64,000 bases of DNA from Scandinavium sp051650185. GTDB lineage: Bacteria; Pseudomonadota; Gammaproteobacteria; Enterobacterales; Enterobacteriaceae. Made by a program: the position numbers and the translations under genes. Location: assembly GCF_051650185.1 (NCBI RefSeq), contig NZ_JBOFIN010000146.1:1-64000 (forward strand), written 5' to 3'. This document shows, one piece after another, positions 17,357 to 25,612 of this stretch. Each line of letters begins with the position of its first letter. Positions within the stretch are counted from its first letter, which is position 1. The notes under the pieces were generated by a model. The model was not told the DNA's origin. It saw nothing but the letters and a program-made list of their open reading frames with translations, and ran no database searches.

Positions 17357-18835
17357 TTGCGTTCTTTAGTGTGCGATCTCCTGCAACTGCGTCTGGATGA
17401 ACAGCCTGACGATAAATTGCACAGGAAACTGTATAACGCTGTCCGCCTGTCGATCCTCGACGGCAGCCTGCCGCCACAAAGCCGCCTGCCCCCTTCCCGC
17501 GATCTGGCAAGCCAACTGAAGCTGTCACGCAACACGGTGCTGACCGTGTATGAACAGCTGCTGGCAGAGGGCTATATCATCTCCCGATCCGGCAGCGGTA
17601 CGTTTGTGGCCCAGACAGTGCCCGATGCGCTGCTTTTTGCAACGGGTACACAGGAAGATCCCGGCAGCGACGTGCGCTGCATTAGCTTTTCAGAACGTGG
17701 TCAGGCGTTGCTTGCACACAGTAGAGCCAGCCCGCGCCAGTGGGGCGCATTTCTGCCGGGCGTGCCAGACGTTAACGAGTTTCCCCACGTGCTGTTGCGT
17801 AAAATCCACACCCGAGTCAGCCGCAAACCGCAGGCGGTTCAGCTTTCTTACAGCCCTTCAGGCGGCAGCCATGCGCTACAACAGGCGTTGATGGAGTATC
17901 TGCGCGTGGCGCGTTCAGTACGCTGTACGCCAGACCAAATCCTGATCACCGAAGGGATTCATCAGGCCATCGATTTAGTCTCGAGGATGCTCTGCAACCC
18001 AGGCGACAGCGCATGGATTGAAGAGCCTGCCTACTGGGGGATTCGGAACGTATTGCAGATGAATGGCGTGCAGTTGCAGGCGGTGGATGTCGATCTCAGC
18101 GGCATGAATCCGCCGGAACCCGGCGACACGCCGCCAAGACTGATATTCGTCACGCCTTCACATCAATACCCTCTGGGTTGCGTGATGAGCCTGGAGCGCC
18201 GCCAGCGCCTGCTTGCGCTTGCACGTCAGACAGGAAGCTGGATTGTAGAAGATGATTACGACAGTGAATTTCGCTTCTCCGGCCAGCCGATCCCTGCCCT
18301 GCAAGGCCTGGTGGAAGATGCGCCAGTGATTTATATCGGCACGTTCAGTAAAACCATGTGGCCGGGCATGCGGCTTGGCTACGTCGTGCTGCCACGCCCT
18401 TTGGCGCAGGCATTGAGCACCGCTCACACCGAACTGTATCGCAGCGGGCGTCTGCTCGATCAGGAAGCGCTGGCGCTGTTTATCCGCGAAGGCCACTACA
18501 CCGCGCATATTCGCCGGATGCGCCTGCTGTATGCGCGTCGTCGCCAGAAGCTCGCAGGGCTTATTACGGATTATCTGGGCAAAGAGGCCCTCAGCGAATT
18601 TAACGATAATGCCGGGCTTCATCTGGTGCTGAAACTGGATGCAGAGTGTGACGATGTGGCGCTGGCGAAAAAAGCCAATGAGAAAGGTGTGCTGGTGCGC
18701 CCGCTTTCCCGTTACTACCTGAATAAAGCCACACAGCGAGGGCTGTTAATGGGTTTTGCGGCGATGCGTGAGGAAGAGATGGAAGGCGCTTTTAAGGTGC
18801 TGGTGGGGTGTATAAAAAACGAAAGCCCCAGGTAA
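17357..18835 (+). CDS. MocR/GabR-type PLP-dependent regulator
   Basis: A 492-residue fusion of an N-terminal GntR winged helix (about 15-85; SRLPPSRDLASQLKLSRNTVLTVYEQL) and a class-I aminotransferase-like domain (about 125-485). The PLP lysine is visible in IGTFSKTMWPGMRLGYVV near residue 330, and WIVEDDYDSEFRF is the PLP-contact Asp region. In B. subtilis GabR, the same architecture senses GABA plus PLP and activates gabT. The start is TTG behind GAGGG; no in-frame ATG lies near. Divergent pairing with a GABA aminotransferase supports a GabR role. It ends at a terminator shared with rpoH. Confidence 0.88.
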   Translation: MRSLVCDLLQLRLDEQPDDKLHRKLYNAVRLSILDGSLPPQSRLPPSRDLASQLKLSRNTVLTVYEQLLAEGYIISRSGSGTFVAQTVPDALLFATGTQEDPGSDVRCISFSERGQALLAHSRASPRQWGAFLPGVPDVNEFPHVLLRKIHTRVSRKPQAVQLSYSPSGGSHALQQALMEYLRVARSVRCTPDQILITEGIHQAIDLVSRMLCNPGDSAWIEEPAYWGIRNVLQMNGVQLQAVDVDLSGMNPPEPGDTPPRLIFVTPSHQYPLGCVMSLERRQRLLALARQTGSWIVEDDYDSEFRFSGQPIPALQGLVEDAPVIYIGTFSKTMWPGMRLGYVVLPRPLAQALSTAHTELYRSGRLLDQEALALFIREGHYTAHIRRMRLLYARRRQKLAGLITDYLGKEALSEFNDNAGLHLVLKLDAECDDVALAKKANEKGVLVRPLSRYYLNKATQRGLLMGFAAMREEEMEGAFKVLVGCIKNESPR

Positions 18836-18840
18836 AAGCA

Positions 18841-18868
18841 AAACGGCTACCTTCAGGTAGCCGTTTTT
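18841..18868. terminator. Bidirectional terminator
   Basis: AAACGGCTACC / GGTAGCCGTTT, an 11-bp stem with a TTCA loop, flanked by A-rich and T-rich sides. It serves the convergent gabR-like gene and probably rpoH. Confidence 0.85.
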
Positions 18869-18875
18869 AGTGTCT

Positions 18876-18984
18876 GCTCCCTCTCCCCGTGGGAGAGGGC
18901 CGGGGTGAGGGCATCAAGCCGCACAATCCGGCAAAACGATATCAGCCTATGTATGGCGGGTAAACGAAGTGCCACCCGGCAAAA
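18876..18984. repeat. GC-rich repeat plus degenerate REP
   Basis: 18876-18912 is one copy of the CTCTCCC...GGGAGAGGGCCGGGGTGAGGG family. 18914-18984 is a degenerate REP-like sequence (CAATCCGGCAAAACGA ... GTGCCACCCGGCAAAAAC). Both lie between the terminator and the rpoH stop. Confidence 0.65.
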
Positions 18985-18991
18985 ACACTGT

Positions 18992-19846
18992 TTAGGCCTC
19001 AATCGCCATACGCAGTTTTTTCATCGCGTTCTTTTCAAGCTGACGCACACGTTCGGCGGAGACGCCATAACGATCGGCCAGTTCCTGCAGCGTGGACTTG
19101 TTGTCTTCGTCCAGCCAGCGGGCGCGGATGATGTCCTGACTACGTTCGTCCAGACCTTCCATTGCGTGCGTCAGTTTGTTGGCAGCCTGCTCTTCCCAGT
19201 TATCGTCCTCGATGCCATCGGCAAAGTTAGACGTTTTATCCTGCAGATAGAGCACAGGCGCGACGGAATGGCTTTCGGAATCATCATCGGACGACATATC
19301 AAATGCCATGTCCTGCGCGGACATTCGCGATTCCATTTCACGCACGTCTTTGCTGGAAACGCCCAGCTCACGTGCCACCATTTCGACTTCGTCCTGATTG
19401 AACCAGCCCAGACGCTGCTTGGTTTTACGCAGGTTAAAGAACAACTTACGCTGTGCTTTAGTGGTCGCGACTTTCACGATACGCCAGTTACGCAGAACGT
19501 ATTCGTGGATCTCAGCCTTGATCCAGTGCACGGCAAATGACACCAGACGCACACCCACTTCAGGGTTGAAGCGACGTACGGCTTTCATCAGGCCGATGTT
19601 ACCTTCCTGAATCAGGTCCGCCTGCGGCAGGCCGTAGCCCGAGTAGTTACGAGCAACATGAACAACAAAGCGCAGGTGAGACAGGATCAGCGTTTTCGCT
19701 GCTTCCAGATCGCCCTGGTAATGCAGCTTTTCCGCCAGCGCCCGTTCTTCATCAGCCGTCAACATCGGCCATGCGTTTGCCGCCCGGATGTAGGAATCCA
19801 GGTTGCCAACAGGGGCTAAAGCTAAAGTTTGCATATCTTTGGTCAT
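18992..19846 (-). CDS. rpoH: RNA polymerase sigma-32 (heat shock)
   Basis: A 284-residue sigma factor, the same length as E. coli RpoH, directing transcription of chaperone and protease genes. Regions 1.2 and 2 (LTADEERALAEKLHYQGDLE, LILSHLRFVVHVARNYSGYG, QADLIQEGNIGLMKAVRRF) and region 4.2 (LQELADRYGVSAERVRQLEKNAMKKL) are clear. The RpoH-box region around QRKLFFNLRKTKQRLGWF (about 132-149) is conserved; it is involved in core binding and FtsH control. In E. coli, translation is governed by an mRNA thermosensor at the 5' end and transcription by several promoters upstream. Confidence 0.98.
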   Translation of the reverse strand: MTKDMQTLALAPVGNLDSYIRAANAWPMLTADEERALAEKLHYQGDLEAAKTLILSHLRFVVHVARNYSGYGLPQADLIQEGNIGLMKAVRRFNPEVGVRLVSFAVHWIKAEIHEYVLRNWRIVKVATTKAQRKLFFNLRKTKQRLGWFNQDEVEMVARELGVSSKDVREMESRMSAQDMAFDMSSDDDSESHSVAPVLYLQDKTSNFADGIEDDNWEEQAANKLTHAMEGLDERSQDIIRARWLDEDNKSTLQELADRYGVSAERVRQLEKNAMKKLRMAIEA

Positions 19847-19959
19847 TCAAATCCTCTCAATTCTTTCTCTTCTGCTGCTTCGTCCCTCTTAGAGGCAACA
19901 AGCATGCCAGAAATTTTGAGCAACGAGGTTAGCATTCACACTTTTATCAGACCGTGATG

Positions 19960-19968
19960 TTATCCACA
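19960..19968 (+). promoter_or_regulatory. DnaA box in the rpoH promoter region
   Basis: TTATCCACA, a perfect high-affinity DnaA box, about 115 bases upstream of the rpoH start. DnaA is known to repress rpoH promoters in E. coli, so the site is probably functional. Confidence 0.7.
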
Positions 19969-20060
19969 AGTTCCATGCAATGCTGTGAATAGATTACGCA
20001 CAAAATGTGACACCACGATGATGATACCGGGAGACAGGGAAAGCGGATGGGTTTTTGAAA

Positions 20061-20098
20061 CTCTCCCTGCGAACAGGAACATGATGCAGCAGGGAGAG
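20061..20098 (-). terminator. ftsX-rpoH intergenic hairpin
   Basis: CTCTCCCTGC / GCAGGGAGAG, a 10-bp stem with an 18-nt loop just past the ftsX stop. It is probably the end of the ftsYEX transcript; the T-run is weak. Confidence 0.5.
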
Positions 20099-20115
20099 AT
20101 TATATCAGAAATTTA

Positions 20116-21174
20116 TTACTCTGGCGTAAAGTGGCGTAAATGTTGAACGGTCGCCAGCCACGCGGCTACCCAGCCAATCATTGAGCAGACAATCAGCATC
20201 AGCAGGCACTCATCCAGCCCTAAGCCACTGAGTTCAAACTGAGTACCAAACACCTTCGCGACTTCCGTCACCGCCGAAGACAAACGCAGCACCAGTATTT
20301 CAGACAGGATCAGCGACAGAAATGCCCCTGAGAAGCCTAATAAAGCCCCGCCATACAGGAACGGGCGCAGGATGAAACCATCTGTCGCACCAATCAGTTT
20401 CTGCACATTAATGGTGTCACGACGGGCGAAGATACTCAGACGCACGCTGTTGCCGATAACGAGGAACACCGCAGCGACCATCAACACACCGATCATCGCC
20501 GATACGCGGCCCACCAGCCCGGTAATAGAAGAGAGGCGCGCGAACCAGCTGTCGTCCATACGCACCTCATCCACGCCCTGAATGCGCGATACCCGGTCAC
20601 GCAGGCTGTTGAGCGAATCCGTTCCCTGGAAATCCAGCTTGGGAATGACCACCGCTACAGCTGGCAGCGGGTTTTCTTCCAGCATATCGAGCGCACCGCC
20701 AAAGCCGGACCAGTTGCGGAATTCGCCCAGCGCTTCGTCACGTGACAGATAATTGACCTTATCCACGCCCTGCTCGGCCTGAAGCTGCCCCACCACTTTC
20801 GCGGCGGCATCATCATCAAGCGTTTTTTCCAGATAGACCGTGATTTGCGGCGACGGATAGTACTGCGACGCCGCAGTATTCACGTTCTTGTAAACCATGT
20901 AGCACACGCTAGGCAGCGTCAGGGAAATGGCGATCACCATCACCGTCAGGAACGTCGCAATCGGTTTACTTTTTAAGTCCTGCAACGCGCCGTGGAAGGC
21001 ATAACGCACCTGTTCGTTGAACACGTTGGTTTTGCGGGAGTTCGGCTTCGGCGAGGATTTTGCGCGTTTCGGCGCATTGCTGCCGTTGTTAGCGCCGCCG
21101 CTCGCCGGGTTACGCAGCCGATCAAAACGGTTGCCGAACTGGCGAATCTGATTCATCGCTTCGCGTTTATTCAC
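20116..21174 (-). CDS. ftsX: Cell division protein FtsX
   Basis: A 352-residue inner-membrane protein. A basic cytoplasmic N-terminus (about 1-70) precedes TM1 (TFLTVMVIAISLTLPSVCYMV), then a periplasmic domain (about 100-220), then three further TM segments. Together with FtsE it acts at the septum and activates periplasmic amidases through EnvC. The fold is that of type-VII ABC mechanotransmission proteins. Its start overlaps the ftsE stop by 8 bases. Confidence 0.97.
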   Translation of the reverse strand: MNKREAMNQIRQFGNRFDRLRNPASGGANNGSNAPKRAKSSPKPNSRKTNVFNEQVRYAFHGALQDLKSKPIATFLTVMVIAISLTLPSVCYMVYKNVNTAASQYYPSPQITVYLEKTLDDDAAAKVVGQLQAEQGVDKVNYLSRDEALGEFRNWSGFGGALDMLEENPLPAVAVVIPKLDFQGTDSLNSLRDRVSRIQGVDEVRMDDSWFARLSSITGLVGRVSAMIGVLMVAAVFLVIGNSVRLSIFARRDTINVQKLIGATDGFILRPFLYGGALLGFSGAFLSLILSEILVLRLSSAVTEVAKVFGTQFELSGLGLDECLLMLIVCSMIGWVAAWLATVQHLRHFTPE

Positions 21175-21832
21175 CGTAGCCTCCGTGCAAATGCCCGTCG
21201 CTGAGGGTCAGCATGCGGTACGAACGGCTGGAGATAAGCCCCAGATCGTGCGTCGCCATCAGCACCGTCACGCCAACTCGGTTGAACTCTTCAAACAGGC
21301 GCAGGATGCCTTCCGAAAGCGCTTCGTCGAGGTTACCGGTCGGTTCATCCGCTAGCAGCACTGCCGGTTTGTTGACCACCGCACGGGCGATACCCACACG
21401 CTGCTGTTCACCGCCGGAGAGTTGAATGGGGAGGTTTTTCGCTTTGTCGAGCAGCCCGACCTTATCCAGCGCCGCCGACACGCGACGACGGATGTCATCC
21501 CCGCTGGCGCCCGCGATGATCAGCGGGATAGCGACGTTATCGTAAACGGTCCGGTCCATCAGCAGGTGGTGATCCTGGAAAATCATGCCAATCTGACGAC
21601 GCAGAAACGGCACTTCACGGTTTTTCAGGCGGCTGATGTCATGCCCGCTGAACCAGATTTTCCCGGTGCTTGGACGCTCGATACCGCAGATAAGCTTCAG
21701 CAGGGTACTTTTCCCCGCCCCGGAATGGCCGGTCAGAAAGGCCATCTCGCCCGGCTGCAGCTGGAAGTTAATCCCCTGCAGCGCTTGTCTCCCACCGAGA
21801 TAGGCTTTGCTGACTTGTTCAAAGCGAATCAT
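21167..21832 (-). CDS. ftsE: Cell division ATPase FtsE
   Basis: A 221-residue ABC ATPase with Walker A TGHSGAGKST, signature LSGGEQQR, Walker B VLLADEPTGNLD and the MATHDLGLI switch. It binds FtsX and drives conformational signalling for septal peptidoglycan hydrolysis. It lies in the order ftsY-ftsE-ftsX, 2 bases after ftsY. Confidence 0.97.
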   Translation of the reverse strand: MIRFEQVSKAYLGGRQALQGINFQLQPGEMAFLTGHSGAGKSTLLKLICGIERPSTGKIWFSGHDISRLKNREVPFLRRQIGMIFQDHHLLMDRTVYDNVAIPLIIAGASGDDIRRRVSAALDKVGLLDKAKNLPIQLSGGEQQRVGIARAVVNKPAVLLADEPTGNLDEALSEGILRLFEEFNRVGVTVLMATHDLGLISSRSYRMLTLSDGHLHGGYGE

Positions 21833-21834
21833 TG

Positions 21835-23328
21835 TTAATCCTCTCGGGCAAAAAGTGCCTCAATAAAATCGTCCGATTTGAAGGGACGCAAGTCTTCGAT
21901 ACGTTCGCCGACGCCAATGTAGCGGATCGGAATGCCGAACTGATCGGCCACCGAGAAGATAACGCCACCCTTGGCGGTCCCGTCCAGTTTAGTCAAGGTA
22001 ATGCCGGTCAGCCCAACGGCTTCATGGAACAGCTTCGCCTGGCTGATGGCGTTCTGCCCGGTGCTGGCATCAATCGTCAGCATGATTTCGTGCGGCGCGT
22101 CTTCGTCCAGTTTTTTCATCACGCGGACGATTTTCTTCAGCTCTTCCATCAGGTGCGATTTGTTCTGCAAACGCCCTGCGGTATCGGCAATCAGCACATC
22201 CACGTTGCGCGCTTTCGCGGCCTGAATCGCATCGAAAATCACGGAAGCGGAATCTGCGCCGGTGTGCTGAGCAATCACCGGAATGTCGTTGCGCTGGCCC
22301 CAAACCTGAAGCTGTTCAACGGCTGCCGCACGGAAGGTATCCCCCGCCGCCAGCATCACGGATTTGCCCTGCTGCTCAAACTGACGTGCCAGCTTCCCGA
22401 TGGTCGTGGTTTTACCCACCCCGTTGACGCCAACCATCAGGATAACAAACGGGGTTTTGCCTTCAATATTAAGCGGCTCGTCCACTTTTGCGAGGATTTC
22501 GCTCATCTCATCTTTCAGCAGACCGTAAAGGGCTTCGGCATCACGCAATTGCTTACGGCTCGCGCCTTCGGTCAGATTAGCGATGATTTTACGCGTAGTT
22601 TCCACGCCGACGTCGGCAATCAGCAGCTGTTCTTCCAGCTCTTCAAACAGATCATCATCAATTTTCTTGCCGCGGAACAGGCTGATAAATCCGGAACCGA
22701 GATTTTCTTTGGTTTTCAGAAGACTGCGTTTGAGACGCGCGAAGAAACCTTCTTTCGTCGGTTTTTCTTGCTCCTGAAGTGGCGCTTCCACAGCCTCTTC
22801 TTCTGGCGCATCGACAGCGCTCTCAGCCGCCAGCGCCTGGGCTTCCAGCTCTTCGTCGGTCAGTTCGTCTGCTTCGACAATCTCTTCTTCAGCCACAGGC
22901 TGATGCGCCGCCACGACTTCTTCTTCAATGACGGCGACAGGTTCTTCTTCGACGATCTCTTCCGGCAGCGGCAGCGCTTCGTGTTCCACTTCTGCCTTCG
23001 GCTCGTCGATAACGACAGGCTCTTCAACCGGTGCTGGAATTTCAGCGACAGGTTCCGGCTCGATTACGGGCTGCGGTTTTTCGCTTTCGATGACATCTTC
23101 GGTCACGTCGACTACGTCATCGGCGAACGCTTTACTCTCTTCGATGCTGTGTGCGGACGTGTCTGCTTCAGGCTCAGCAATCTGCTCCGCTACCTCTTCA
23201 ACAACAGGCTCGACGGGCGTTTGCTCAACGTCTGTCAGTTGCTGTTCGGCTTCCTGCTGCGGCTGTTCCTGCTCTTTCTGACCAAAACCCAGCCAGGAGA
23301 AAAAGCCTTTCTTTTTGTTTTTTGCCAT
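21835..23328 (-). CDS. ftsY: Signal recognition particle receptor FtsY
   Basis: A 497-residue SRP receptor GTPase that docks ribosome-SRP complexes at the inner membrane. A short basic N-terminus (MAKNKKKGFFSWLGFG) is followed by a long acidic, Glu/Val-rich A domain (about 20-200). The NG GTPase domain (about 200-497) has G1 GVNGVGKTT, DTAGR and TKLDGTAKGG. The start at 23328 matches E. coli; an upstream ATG at 23340 is open. The acid-rich region gives a long antisense open frame that is not a gene. Confidence 0.97.
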   Translation of the reverse strand: MAKNKKKGFFSWLGFGQKEQEQPQQEAEQQLTDVEQTPVEPVVEEVAEQIAEPEADTSAHSIEESKAFADDVVDVTEDVIESEKPQPVIEPEPVAEIPAPVEEPVVIDEPKAEVEHEALPLPEEIVEEEPVAVIEEEVVAAHQPVAEEEIVEADELTDEELEAQALAAESAVDAPEEEAVEAPLQEQEKPTKEGFFARLKRSLLKTKENLGSGFISLFRGKKIDDDLFEELEEQLLIADVGVETTRKIIANLTEGASRKQLRDAEALYGLLKDEMSEILAKVDEPLNIEGKTPFVILMVGVNGVGKTTTIGKLARQFEQQGKSVMLAAGDTFRAAAVEQLQVWGQRNDIPVIAQHTGADSASVIFDAIQAAKARNVDVLIADTAGRLQNKSHLMEELKKIVRVMKKLDEDAPHEIMLTIDASTGQNAISQAKLFHEAVGLTGITLTKLDGTAKGGVIFSVADQFGIPIRYIGVGERIEDLRPFKSDDFIEALFARED

Positions 23329-23474
23329 CGGCGACCACACTCTTCGCTGTTGACTCCCGGCACCGCGTCACCGCTATGTACATGGAAGCTAAAAAAATGA
23401 TGAAATAGTCTATCACTTTACTTAACGCGCATCACCGCCTGGAAGAGTAATCCAGCACTGAGCTGAAGAACGCT

Positions 23475-24071
23475 ATGAAAAAACCAAACCACAACGGCAG
23501 CGGCCAGATCCGCATTATAGGCGGGCAATGGCGGGGCCGTAAGCTCCCGGTGCCCGACAGCCCTGGCCTGCGCCCAACCACAGACCGCGTACGTGAAACG
23601 CTCTTTAACTGGCTTGCCCCGCATATGGTCGACGCACGTTGCCTGGATTGTTTCGCTGGCAGCGGCGCTTTAGGGCTTGAAGCGCTATCCCGTTATGCCG
23701 GAAGCACCACCCTGCTGGAGATGGAGCGTCACGTCGCGCAACAGTTACAAAAAAACCTCGCCACGCTGAAAGCCAGCCATGCGCAGGTGGTTAACACTAA
23801 CACGTTAACCTTCCTCGCCCAGCCTGGCACGCCGCATGACGTGGTGTTTATCGATCCCCCGTTCCGTAAAGGCTTGCTGGAAGAAACGCTGAGTCTGCTG
23901 GAAAAAAACGGCTGGCTGGCCGACGACGCGCTGATTTACGTCGAAAGCGAAGTAGAAAATGGCCTGCCCCCCGTGCCCGCGCACTGGGACTTACACCGCG
24001 AGAAAGTGGCCGGTCAGGTGGCTTATCGTCTTTATCATCGTGAAGCACAAGGAGAAAACAATGCTGCTTAA
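23475..24071 (+). CDS. rsmD: 16S rRNA (guanine966-N2)-methyltransferase
   Basis: A 198-residue SAM-dependent methyltransferase that makes m2G966 in 16S rRNA of the assembled 30S subunit. Motif I is CFAGSGALGLEALSR (about 56-70), and the catalytic motif IV is DPPF (about 122-125), the form found in N2-guanine methyltransferases. It is divergent from ftsY, as in E. coli, and overlaps yhhL by 11 bases. Confidence 0.96.
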   Translation: MKKPNHNGSGQIRIIGGQWRGRKLPVPDSPGLRPTTDRVRETLFNWLAPHMVDARCLDCFAGSGALGLEALSRYAGSTTLLEMERHVAQQLQKNLATLKASHAQVVNTNTLTFLAQPGTPHDVVFIDPPFRKGLLEETLSLLEKNGWLADDALIYVESEVENGLPPVPAHWDLHREKVAGQVAYRLYHREAQGENNAA

Positions 24072-24333
24072 TCTGGGCCGCCTGCTGATGCTTTGCGTCT
24101 GGGCCTTTCTGGTACTGAATCTGGTACACCCTTTCCCGCGCCCACTGAACATTTTCGTCAACGTGGCGCTGATTTTTATGGTGCTGATGCACGGCATGCA
24201 GATGGCGCTGCTGAAATCCACGATGCCAAAAGAAGGCCCGCAGATGACGCGCGGCGAGCAGATTCGCATCTTCCTGTTTGGGGTGTTTGAACTGATCGCC
24301 TGGCAGAAGAAGTTAACGCCGAAGAAGAAGTGA
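24061..24333 (+). CDS. yhhL: YhhL, small inner-membrane protein (DUF1145)
   Basis: A 90-residue protein with two or three hydrophobic segments (LLMLCVWAFLVLNLV, IFVNVALIFMVLMHGMQ, IFLFGVFELIAW) and a Lys-rich C-terminus (KKLTPKKK). It matches E. coli YhhL. The ATG at 24061 lies behind AAGGAGAAAAC inside the 3' end of rsmD, so it is translationally coupled to it. Function is unknown. Confidence 0.92.
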   Translation: MLLNLGRLLMLCVWAFLVLNLVHPFPRPLNIFVNVALIFMVLMHGMQMALLKSTMPKEGPQMTRGEQIRIFLFGVFELIAWQKKLTPKKK

Positions 24334-24336
24334 TGG

Positions 24337-24427
24337 GCGATGCCGGGTGGCGGATTGCCGGGTGGCGCTGGCGCTTACCCGGCCTACAAAACCCGTAGGC
24401 CGGGCAAACGAACGTGCCGCCCGGCAA
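24337..24427. repeat. REP/BIME cluster
   Basis: Several REP units (GCCGGGTGGCG, GGCGCTTACCCGGCC, GTAGGCCGGGC, GTGCCGCCCGGCAAC) in alternating orientation between the convergent yhhL and yhhM. The first unit is partly duplicated. Confidence 0.85.
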
Positions 24428-24429
24428 CG

Positions 24430-24786
24430 TTATTCCGCTTTAAACTCAACGAACTGCGAACCCTTGTAACTCAGGGTGCCTTTATCGCCGACGGTTATCT
24501 GGTGATACTCTTTTTCTTCCACACGGAAGGTCACTTCCAGCCCGCCCGTTTGCGGCCTGAAGCTCACCTCATAGCGCATATCACTGCCCGCAGGGGCCAC
24601 AATTTGCTGCCGGGAACGGCGGTCATTAATGACTTTCTCACGCTTATTGCTGACCACCACCTGCTTTTGCAGCAAGGGTGCGGCCTGGTTATCCATCTTT
24701 TCACGGCGCTGCTGCACGAAGCGAAACGAGGCTGCAATCACGATAATCGCCACCACAACCACAAAAAAGAGCGGCATCTTACTCAT
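24430..24786 (-). CDS. yhhM: YhhM, membrane-anchored protein (DUF2500)
   Basis: A 118-residue protein with one N-terminal TM segment (MPLFFVVVVAIIVIAASF) and a periplasmic or cytoplasmic beta-rich domain carrying YEVSFRPQTGGLEVTF and GDKGTLSYKGSQFVEF. It matches the DUF2500 family and E. coli YhhM. No catalytic motif is seen; function is unknown. It is divergent from yhhN. Confidence 0.9.
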   Translation of the reverse strand: MSKMPLFFVVVVAIIVIAASFRFVQQRREKMDNQAAPLLQKQVVVSNKREKVINDRRSRQQIVAPAGSDMRYEVSFRPQTGGLEVTFRVEEKEYHQITVGDKGTLSYKGSQFVEFKAE

Positions 24787-24909
24787 TGGAATGTCCCATC
24801 AGATTTGGCGGAAATCAGGATACCTTGCCTTCACCGCCATTGCCATCTGCCTGCCCGCACCACTACACTGAAACCGGAGAGTGCTTATTAGACAATACAA
24901 GGATTTACT

Positions 24910-25536
24910 ATGCTTTGGTCTTTCATCGCAGTCTGTTTGTCCGGCTGGTTGTATGTGGATGCATCTTATCGTGGGCCCGTCTGGCAACGCTGGGTGTTCA
25001 AACCTGTCACCCTGATATTACTCCTGTTGCTTGCCTGGCAAGCGCCGATGTTCAACGCCATCAGCTATCTGGTGCTCGCGGGCCTTTGTGCTTCGCTGAT
25101 TGGGGATGCGCTCACGCTGCTTTCGCGTGAACGGCTGCTGTATGCCATCGGCGCTTTTTTCCTTTCTCATCTGCTCTATACCATCTGGTTTGCCAGCCAG
25201 ATGACGCTGTCGTTCTTTTGGCCACTGCCGTTGGTGCTGCTGGTGATTGGCGCGGTGTTGATTGCCGTTATCTGGTCGCGCCTTGAAGAGCTGCGCCTTC
25301 CCGTTTGCACTTTCATCGCCATGACGCTGGTGATGGTGTGGCTGGCGGGTGAACTGTGGTTCTTCCGCCCTGTCGATACCGCACTGTCCGGCTTCCTGGG
25401 CGCAACGCTGCTGCTTATCAGCAATATCGTCTGGCTGGGCAGTCACTACCGCCGCCGCTTCCGTGGCGACAGTGCCCTGGCGTCCGCCTGCTACTTCGCC
25501 GGGCACTTCCTGATTGTCCGCGCGCTGTATCTGTAA
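24910..25536 (+). CDS. yhhN: YhhN, TMEM86-family membrane protein
   Basis: A 208-residue inner-membrane protein with about eight hydrophobic segments. It belongs to the YhhN/TMEM86 family, whose animal members are lysoplasmalogenases. Family residues are seen around LIGDALTLLSRERLLYAIGAF (about 60-80) and FAGHFLIVRALYL at the C-terminus. Enzymatic activity in bacteria is unproven. It lies directly upstream of the zntA promoter. Confidence 0.9.
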   Translation: MLWSFIAVCLSGWLYVDASYRGPVWQRWVFKPVTLILLLLLAWQAPMFNAISYLVLAGLCASLIGDALTLLSRERLLYAIGAFFLSHLLYTIWFASQMTLSFFWPLPLVLLVIGAVLIAVIWSRLEELRLPVCTFIAMTLVMVWLAGELWFFRPVDTALSGFLGATLLLISNIVWLGSHYRRRFRGDSALASACYFAGHFLIVRALYL

Positions 25537-25542
25537 AAGCCC

Positions 25543-25574
25543 TTGACTCTGGAGTCGACTCCAGAGTGTATCCT
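25543..25574 (+). promoter_or_regulatory. zntA promoter with ZntR operator
   Basis: A 22-bp perfect palindrome (25546-25567; half site ACTCTGGAGTC) sits between -35 TTGACT (25543-25548) and -10 TATCCT (25569-25574). The 20-bp spacer is the MerR-family signature: ZntR with Zn(II) untwists it to activate zntA. It matches the E. coli site in architecture. Confidence 0.95.
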
Positions 25575-25612
25575 TCGGTTAATGAGAAAATTATCATTAG
25601 CCGGAGGGTGCC

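Noticed and set aside
21832..23400. Long open frame (over 500 codons) opposite ftsY
   Set aside because: It is antisense to a complete, well-conserved ftsY; its Phe/Arg-rich composition is the mirror of the Glu-rich ftsY codons.
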